NCBI GenBank assembly: GCA_001430745.1
Contig: KQ481937.1
Span: forward strand, 159,604 to 172,359
DNA: 12,756 bases
From: Auxenochlorella pyrenoidosa
Lineage: Eukaryota > Chlorophyta > Trebouxiophyceae > Chlorellales > Chlorellaceae
Direction: 5' to 3'
In this document: positions 7,448-12,756 of the stretch, in pieces
Numbering within the stretch: the stretch's first letter is position 1
Layout: each line of letters starts with the position of its first letter
Made by a program: the position numbers and the translations under genes
The notes under the pieces: generated by a model
Told to the model about the DNA's origin: nothing
The model's database searches: none
The model's input: the letters and a program-made list of their open reading frames with translations, nothing else

Positions 7448-10400
7448 ATGGAGGGCGCTAGCGACCAGGAGAACACCGCTCCTGGCGAGGAGCACTCGCT
7501 GCGCAAAATGTTTGTGCAGGGCACAGAGCAGATTGGCACGCACAGGTGAGCAAGGCCGCTGGACCCGGCTCGGGGGCGACATGCTGCCCAGCGCTGCCGC
7601 CGGTGGTGGTTGCCGCCAGGGTTTTTGAACGCCCCGCGCGGCCTGCTCTTTAGCAGCTCTGGCGCCTGTAACCCAGTTGCCCTACCGGAGTGATTTGCAG
7701 GACTGAGAACCTTTTCCAAAGCCTGGAGGAGCGCACGCTGACGGAGGAGGAGCAGCGCATCATTGAGCAGCGGGTGCGCAAGCGCTGTGGTCTCGTCTGC
7801 AGCGGAGTGTGTGCGCTTCATGGCTCGGCTCTTCCTCCGACAGCCAACCCACTTTGCCCTGCACAACCTGTCCGGCATGCAGCAGCTGCGTGTTTGCAGT
7901 ACAATGGACCATCCTGAGGTCAAGCCCTCTGTCGCCTCATCCTCGGGCTGTGCTTGCGGGGAGCACTTGCTGGGAGCAGCGCATGTTCTGCCTCCCTGCC
8001 TTATCACCTGGGGTATATCACCTGTGGCCCACCTTGATACCGCCCTGTCCACGCTGGCAGGTGGCCCTCCAGCGGCGCATGTTTGAGGAGTATGAGCGGC
8101 GAGAGCGGCGGCGCAAGGTGGCCGAGCTGCTGGAGGTGTGCCCCGACCTGGGCGAGGACGAGGCGGAGAGGGCGCTGCAGCTGTGCGACGGCAGGTGGGG
8201 CTGGTGGCAGCCTAGTGGGTTTGTCGGACGGGAGTGGAGGTGGGGATGGCGTGTGGTAGGGGGCTGGGCTGGTTGACGTGGCCTGCAGCCCGCGCCACAG
8301 CCCTGTAACGAGCGTGGGTCGAAGCAGCACCCACGGTGCACCTACACTCCTTCAAATTGCCTGCTTGCACACGAGAACACCCATCCTGCTTGCCTGTGCA
8401 GGGAGGAGGATGCAGCTGCGCAGCTGGTGTCCGATCCCAGCTTCCGGCGCAAGGTCAAGGCGGCCTGTGGGCTCATTGCAGAGCAGCCTGCCGCAGCGCC
8501 GGCGCCGGCAGCGCGCAAGGAGGCAGCACGCAAGGAGGCCGGCAGCTCAAGTGCGCTGCTTGCTGCCAGGATATGGCATGCTTAGATTCGCCTGCCTGCC
8601 CGGCTGCCTACCTGTGTAGCATCAGTGCCTGCTATCCTGCAAGTTGCTTCATGCCATCCTCTGCACTCAGTCCATGCTGTCTCCCTGTGCTGCAGGCCGG
8701 CAGCCCAGCTGGCAGGCCAAGCCGGGTCCACGTCCAAAGCTCATCGACCCCAAAACCCTTGGCGGTAATGTGAGCGCCAGGCCTTGCAGTCCTGCTGCTC
8801 AGGATAGCAGGGTTTTTGCCATCGCTTCCAGTAGCCACATCGTGGTGGCTGCTTCCCTCGCGACTGCCTGCCTGCCATCCCTCTGCCCGACCTCCCTGTG
8901 TGGCGGCAGGTATTTGTGGGCGCTTTCCGGGGCAAGGGCTTCAAGCCACCCCCCAAGGGGCGCCAGCCGGCGCGCAAGGCGCGTGCCCAAGCTGCCTCCG
9001 AAAGCTCTGACAGCGAGCAAGAGGAGATGGAGGAGCAGGAGGGCAGTGACCTGGAGCCGGAGCAGCAGCAGTCTGAGGAGGAGGGGCAGCAGCACCAGCA
9101 CCAGCCAACAGTGGTAGAGGACGAGCAGCAGCAGCAGCAGCAAGAGCAGCAGCAGCAGCAGCCACCAGTGGTGGAGGACAAGCAGGTAGCCGAGGTCCCT
9201 CTGCAGCTGCAGCAGGAGCAGGAGCAGGCCCATGGGCAGCCAGAACAGGCAGCCCAGGCCGCACAGTCTACCGAGGCGCCAACAGGAGCTGGCAGCGGTG
9301 CGCTGCTGTGGCCAACAGCTGCAGTTGAAGCAGCTGAGGCGCAGAAGCAGAGGTGGGGACACTTGCGTTGGCTGGCATTTCTTTGCTGACTGGGCATTTA
9401 GAAGCATTTTACAGTGCTGCCTGCCTGCAAGGCTGTGTGAGCCCGTGCTGGCCTTTGCCGCTCCTTGTGCACCTGTCACCCTCACCCCTTCTTGTCGCAA
9501 CCAGCACCCGGAGCAGGCCTGCACATCCGCCGACTGTCTGTATGCTGGTCCAGGCAGCACCGGGAAGGAATCCGCCAACGCTCTCAGCGCCTCATTAGTG
9601 TCCAATTCGCCCCCTGCAACCTGCCCCCGCAGGTACGTGCTGGTGCAGGCCGACACCCTGCAGGCCCCCACCGACTCGGAGCTGCGCGCCGCCCGGCGCC
9701 AGCTGGGCGAGCCCTCCGTGTCCGCCCTGCCCGGCGCGTCGGAGCAGCCCACCCCCGCCTCGGTGGCCCGCTCGCGGCCGGGGGATGATGACCTGGCGGC
9801 GGCCCTGCAGCGGGCCATTGCGGCCGCGGCTGGCGCGGGGGCAGCCGCGGCGGCGCAGGCGGTGAGGGTGCCTGCCCTTGCCTGGGCCGCGCTGCTGGCC
9901 AGCTTCCTGGCGGCCTGGCTTTGCATCCTTGCGGGGCCGGGCACTTGCTTGCAGGGTCGCTCGTCTCCTCTAACCACCCCTCTCAAGACACAGAACATAT
10001 TCCCTGCAACCTTTCCTTCTTTTATGCAGGAGGTGGCTGAGGAGGCGCCAGCCGTGGCTGCTCCTGATGCAGCCGCTGGCTCGCCGGCATCCGGGCATGC
10101 ACAGCAGCAGCAGGACGATGGGGGGCAGCCCGCTGTGCGGTCGGCAGCCCGCAACCGCGGTGGCAGGCAGGCTGCAGCTCAGGCGCGGCGTCCAGCCAAG
10201 CGTGATGCTTCTGCTGCGCTGTCCGACAGTGACGTGACGGAGGAGGATGAGTTGTCGGCCAGGTGGGGCGCCGGCGCAGCCTTGGTGGGGACGGCGTGCG
10301 CAGCGCGCGGCAACACGGCCCTGGGATCAGGCGCACGAAGCCCTGCCTCCTCGCCTTGGCTGCGTTGCCTCCACCCCGCATGTCTGTCCCTCCCCTGCTG

Positions 10401-12441
10401 CCTGGCGCAGTGATGACGACATGGCGGAGCAGGGCAGCAGCGAAGACGACGATTTTGAGCCGGCCTCCCGGCGTGGCCGCTCGGTGAGTTGCACTGCGTG
10501 CTGTGGCCGGCTTTGCAGGCGCAGAACGGTGGTTGGTGTGCCACAGTCAAGCGTGGGCAAGCACTGGGCGCAAGGCGTCATGCCTGCTCTTCCCTGTCCT
10601 TTGCAGGCCACTGCTGTGCCTCCGCGGCGCTCTCGGCCCAGCCGCGCCGCCAAGAACGCGGCGGCCGCGACGCTGGCTGCCTACGCCATCGATTCAGGGG
10701 AGGAGTGGGATGCAGATGCAGCGGATGCAGAGAGCTCCGATGACGGAGGGAGCCTGGTGCAGCGGCATGGTCGGCGGCGAGGCGGGGCACGTGGCAGCAC
10801 CGCCCCTGCGAGCGCAGCCAAGAAAGCCTCGCCTGCCAGGAAAAGGCAGCGGATGGAGGAGGAGGGTGGGGTGGGGTCGGCAGCGGGAGATGTCCAGATG
10901 CCCGTGTCAGCAGGGGCAGGGTCCCCTGCTGCGCCCACGATCTCACAGCAGCAGCAGCAGCAAGGCGCTAGCAGCGAGCAGGGCACAGAGCCTCCTCACG
11001 ATGCAGAGGTGCGGCGGTTGTCTCGCCGCTCACCAGCAGCAGCAGAGGTGCGCGGTTCGGGCAGCATGCTGGGCTGCCTTTGCTGCCTCTGGGCACCGCC
11101 AGCTGCCTTGCTCTCCATACGCTGCTCGCAAAGGTTGCTCATTCCCCACTGCCGCTGTGCAGGCGAGCGACGGCGGCGGCGCCGTGCCCAGCCGGCCGCC
11201 GCAGCAGCCGCGGGCGCGGGCCATCTCCTCCACGGGCCACACCTGCCGGGGGCGGGTGAAGCAGAAGAGCCACAAGAGCGCAGACCTGGTGGCGGCGGGG
11301 GCGCTGAGGTGAGGGGCCCTGGCCCCCAGAAGTCCCAATCCGCAGGCCGCCCTCGCCCCTTGCCGCGCGGTCCGGAGGCGGCGCGCGGACGTGCGCACAC
11401 GTGCATCCCTGCTTGCTCTCTGATGCCCATGCCCTCCTGACATCCCTGCTGTGCCGCGCAACAGCTGTCAACCTCAAACCCCCCCCCGGGGCTGCAGGGC
11501 GGAGAAGGGGTGGTACAACGCCGGGTACATCTTCCCGGAGGGCTTCCACTCCCGCACCCTCTTCCGCTCCAGGTGGGCCGGCGGGGCCCCACCTGCATGG
11601 CGGCCGTGCATGGGAGTTAACTACCGCAACCGGTGGCTCTGCGCAGTGCGCTGCCAGATCAACGAGCTTTGGGGCACGCAAGGTCACCGCTATCCGCCAC
11701 CCACCCCGCTAGCAAACCCCAAGGCCACCCACCCCGCCCCGCCTGCTAGCGAACCCCAGCGCCACCCACCCCACCCGCCCTTGCCTGCAGCGTGGCCATC
11801 GACCAGCTGTGCGTGCACGAGTGCTACATCATCGGCCAGGGGGGGCAGTTCTGGCCGCAGCCCACCTTCAAGGTGGGGTGGGCAGCCTCGAGGGGGCCGT
11901 GGGGCGCAAGGCGCCGGGCTGCAGGCTGGCCCGTGGAGCTGCTGCGCCCACCGGCAGGTGCTGCCTGGAGCTGCACCTGCGCTCTGCTTGCCTCTGGCCC
12001 CTGTGCCTCAAGCAAAGCACCAGCCTCCGCACAATCTGTGCACAACCCCTTGTCTTGTGTCGAAAATTGTACCACTGCCCCCCCCACCCCCGGGCAGGTG
12101 GTGGCGCTGGACCGACCCGATGAGCCGCTCATCGCCAAGAGCTGCACCGGCTGCTGGACGGGGGTGAGGGGCTGCTCTGCCCACAGGGGCTGCTGTCCTG
12201 CCCCTCACGCTGGGCGCGCTGCGTTGCATGCGCCAGCAGATCCGGACCTGCCTCCCAAGCTCTCAATGCCCCCCACCCCAGCCCCAACCCCCCAACCCCG
12301 CCCTGGCCTGCCCTCTTCCAACAGATCCTGAAGCGCATCAATGCGGAGATTGAGGCGCGGCGGCGCGCGGGCGAGGCGCTGCCGCCGCCGCCCAAGACCG
12401 CCATTGCGGGGCCCGAGTACTTTGGGCTCAACCAGCCAAAC
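7448..12441 (+). CDS. Large FYRN/FYRC-domain nuclear protein with N-terminal CUE/UBA-like motif (3' end unresolved)
   Basis: Fifteen exons join in phase: 7448-7545, 7701-7773, 8061-8194, 8402-8550, 8696-8769, 8910-9352, 9633-9861, 10030-10262, 10411-10483, 10607-11047 (or 11008), 11163-11308, 11498-11572, 11791-11872, 12098-12163, 12325-12441. This gives 811 residues (or 798), still open. Residues 37-76 look like charged helix. Residues 77-112 (LLEVCPDLGEDEAERALQL, then REEDAAAQLV) fit a CUE/UBA-like three-helix ubiquitin-binding fold. VFVGAFRGKGF opens exon 6, followed by acidic, Gln-rich and then basic disorder (KKASPARKRQR resembles a nuclear localisation signal). GWYNAGYIFPEGFHSRTLFR begins a FYRN domain (about 703-740), and FKVVALDRPDEPLI with CTGCWTGILKRIN is FYRC (about 745-811). 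FYR pairs occur in MLL/ATX methyltransferases, JMJ demethylases and TBRG1, so a chromatin role is inferred. No SET, JmjC or PHD was seen. ATG 7448 is preceded in frame by TAG. Confidence 0.88.
8061..8420 (+). other. Exons coding the CUE/UBA-like motif
   Basis: Exon 3 and the start of exon 4 encode residues about 77-112. The pattern is hydrophobic pair LL, then a Pro-Asp turn, then acidic helix with A-L-Q-L, then Gly and a final AAAQLV helix. This matches the spacing of CUE and UBA modules (MFP-type turn, A--L in helix 2, AA--LL in helix 3), but the first turn reads CPDL, not MFP or GF. It is split by a 207-base intron in the Gly loop. Ubiquitin binding is an inference from pattern only. Confidence 0.55.
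9061..9180 (+). repeat. CAG-rich polyglutamine/acidic tract in the FYR-domain gene
   Basis: Within exon 6, CAG codons give three Gln clusters (about residues 227-265) alternating with Glu-rich and PVVED/TVVED segments; the VVED phrase occurs twice (TVVEDEQ, PVVEDKQ), suggesting an internal duplication. A smaller CAG tract lies in exon 8 at about 10102 and another in exon 10 at about 10949. Confidence 0.8.
11498..12441 (+). other. Exons coding the FYRN-FYRC domain pair
   Basis: Exons 12-15 encode the FY-rich pair. FYRN spans exons 12-13 (Tyr704, Tyr708, Phe710, Phe714, Phe720, then CVHECYIIG). FYRC spans exons 13-15 (FWPQPTFKV to the ILKRINAEIEARRR helix and AGPEYFGLNQPN). The two are nearly adjacent, as in TBRG1 and MLL, where they fold as one alpha+beta module. 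The expected final FYRC piece after FGLNQPN is not found in the window. Confidence 0.85.
11696..11772 (+). repeat. Degenerate tandem repeat inside intron 12 of the FYR-domain gene
   Basis: The 12-mer GCCACCCACCCC occurs exactly three times (11696-11707, 11724-11735, 11761-11772). Between copies are GCTAGC plus an AACCCC-type spacer (GCTAGC at 11708-11713 and 11745-11750). Spacings are 28 and 37 bases. It makes the acceptor-proximal pyrimidine-rich part of the intron. Confidence 0.75.
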
Positions 12442-12756
12442 GTGAGCGCGACCCCCCCCCCCCCCCCCCTCTGGCGCACGGCAGCCCCGTTTCTGCCGTA
12501 ACTGGTTTGGCTGGGCTTTGTCCAAAATTAATACGAGTGCCAGCAGGTGGTGCCGGGAGGAGGGGTGGTCGCACATGGCAGGCCCTGCAGGGCTCGCGGT
12601 GGTTGCGACAAGCAGTTGTTCAGTCTGCCAGATGCGCTGCTTCTGCAGCCCGCGCTCTTTGCGGCCTCCGTGGTCCGCTGGTATAGTCGCCAGGCGGCGG
12701 CACTCATGTATTTGCTGCTGCCTCAACATGTCGGCCCGAACCCTTCTCCGCCCCCC
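12442..12756 (+). other. Last visible intron, possible further exon, right edge
   Basis: A GTGAGC donor at 12442 follows exon 15. The remaining 315 bases should hold the rest of this intron. After a CAGCAG acceptor, a phase-0 frame from 12547 stays open for 70 codons to the edge, but it does not resemble the end of a FYRC domain. A second acceptor (TTCTGCAG) at about 12648 is in the same frame. If the donor is not used, the frame ends at TAA 12499-12501. I cannot choose between these; the true next exon may lie outside. Confidence 0.35.
12452..12469 (+). repeat. Homopolymer of 18 C
   Basis: An uninterrupted run of 18 C begins ten bases after the start of the last intron. On the minus strand it is 18 G. 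Runs of this length are prone to polymerase slippage and to errors in assembled sequence, so the true length is uncertain. Confidence 0.95.

Noticed and set aside
7774..7917. Continuation of exon 2 of the FYR gene through 7917
   Set aside because: The frame stays open to a stop after a Cys/Ala-rich tail, but splicing at CGG|GTGCGC (7773) joins in phase to exon 3 and gives a continuous charged helix leading into the CUE/UBA-like motif.
7667..8308. TGTAA poly(A) signals at 7667-7671 and 8304-8308
   Set aside because: Both fall within introns 1 and 3 of the FYR gene, and the coding frame continues in phase after each, so they are probably not used as the main gene end.
8799..10154. Minus-strand open frame of about 450 codons with poly-Leu and poly-Cys runs
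   Set aside because: It is the antisense shadow of FYR-gene exons 6-8; the Leu and Cys runs are the reverse complement of CAG repeats.
11573..11690. Read-through of exon 12 encoding a VNYRNRW-containing stretch
   Set aside because: It is open by chance past the AG|GTGGGC donor; splicing to 11791 restores the expected FYRN sequence (RSSVAIDQLCVHECY) in phase.
12205..12729. Minus-strand open frame near the right edge
   Set aside because: It overlaps FYR exon 15 in antisense, has no recognisable domain and crosses the C/G homopolymer.
1..12756. Mobile element, viral insertion, CRISPR array, tRNA or rRNA
   Set aside because: I looked for terminal repeats, transposase or polymerase motifs, regularly spaced repeats and cloverleaf-like sequence and saw none that I could support.

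Overview
The window looks like nuclear DNA of a green alga, most likely a trebouxiophyte of the Chlorella type. It is very GC-rich and its genes are cut by many short introns (about 120-290 bases) with GT-AG borders, mostly GTGAGN/GTGNGN donors and CTGCAG-like acceptors. Glutamine and alanine runs coded by CAG/GCN repeats are common, and a chlorophyte-type TGTAA poly(A) signal is visible. No rRNA, tRNA, transposon, CRISPR or prokaryotic operon structure was seen. All gene models were built by hand from reading frames, splice motifs and phase matching.

Layout: (1) 1-723, minus, is the 5' part of an unrecognised multi-span membrane protein (two exons; the gene runs off the left edge). (2) 724-1095 is a divergent promoter interval. 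(3) 1096-2004, plus, is a two-exon, 256-residue NFKBIL1-like protein with a C-terminal J-like helix pair and an HPD motif. (4) 2168-6787, minus, is an 11-exon, 865-residue GDA1/CD39-family nucleotide phosphatase (apyrase) with all five apyrase conserved regions, a membrane segment near each end, and a long glutamine-rich insert. It converges on gene 3 with only 163 bases between stop codons. (5) 6788-7447 is a second divergent promoter interval. (6) 7448 to at least 12441, plus, is a gene of at least 15 exons for a large nuclear-type protein: a helical N-terminus, a CUE/UBA-like three-helix motif, long acidic, glutamine-rich and basic disordered stretches, and C-terminal FYRN and FYRC domains. 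Its 3' end is not resolved. (7) 12442-12756 is the last visible intron, with an 18-C homopolymer, and possibly a further exon.

The genes do not form an evident pathway: membrane protein, NFKBIL1-like factor, endomembrane nucleotidase and FYR-domain chromatin-type protein. The arrangement is ordinary compact algal gene packing (divergent, convergent, divergent). The item most worth follow-up is the CUE/UBA-like plus FYRN-FYRC architecture of the right-hand gene. The apyrase insert is second. I found no sign of a mobile or defence system.
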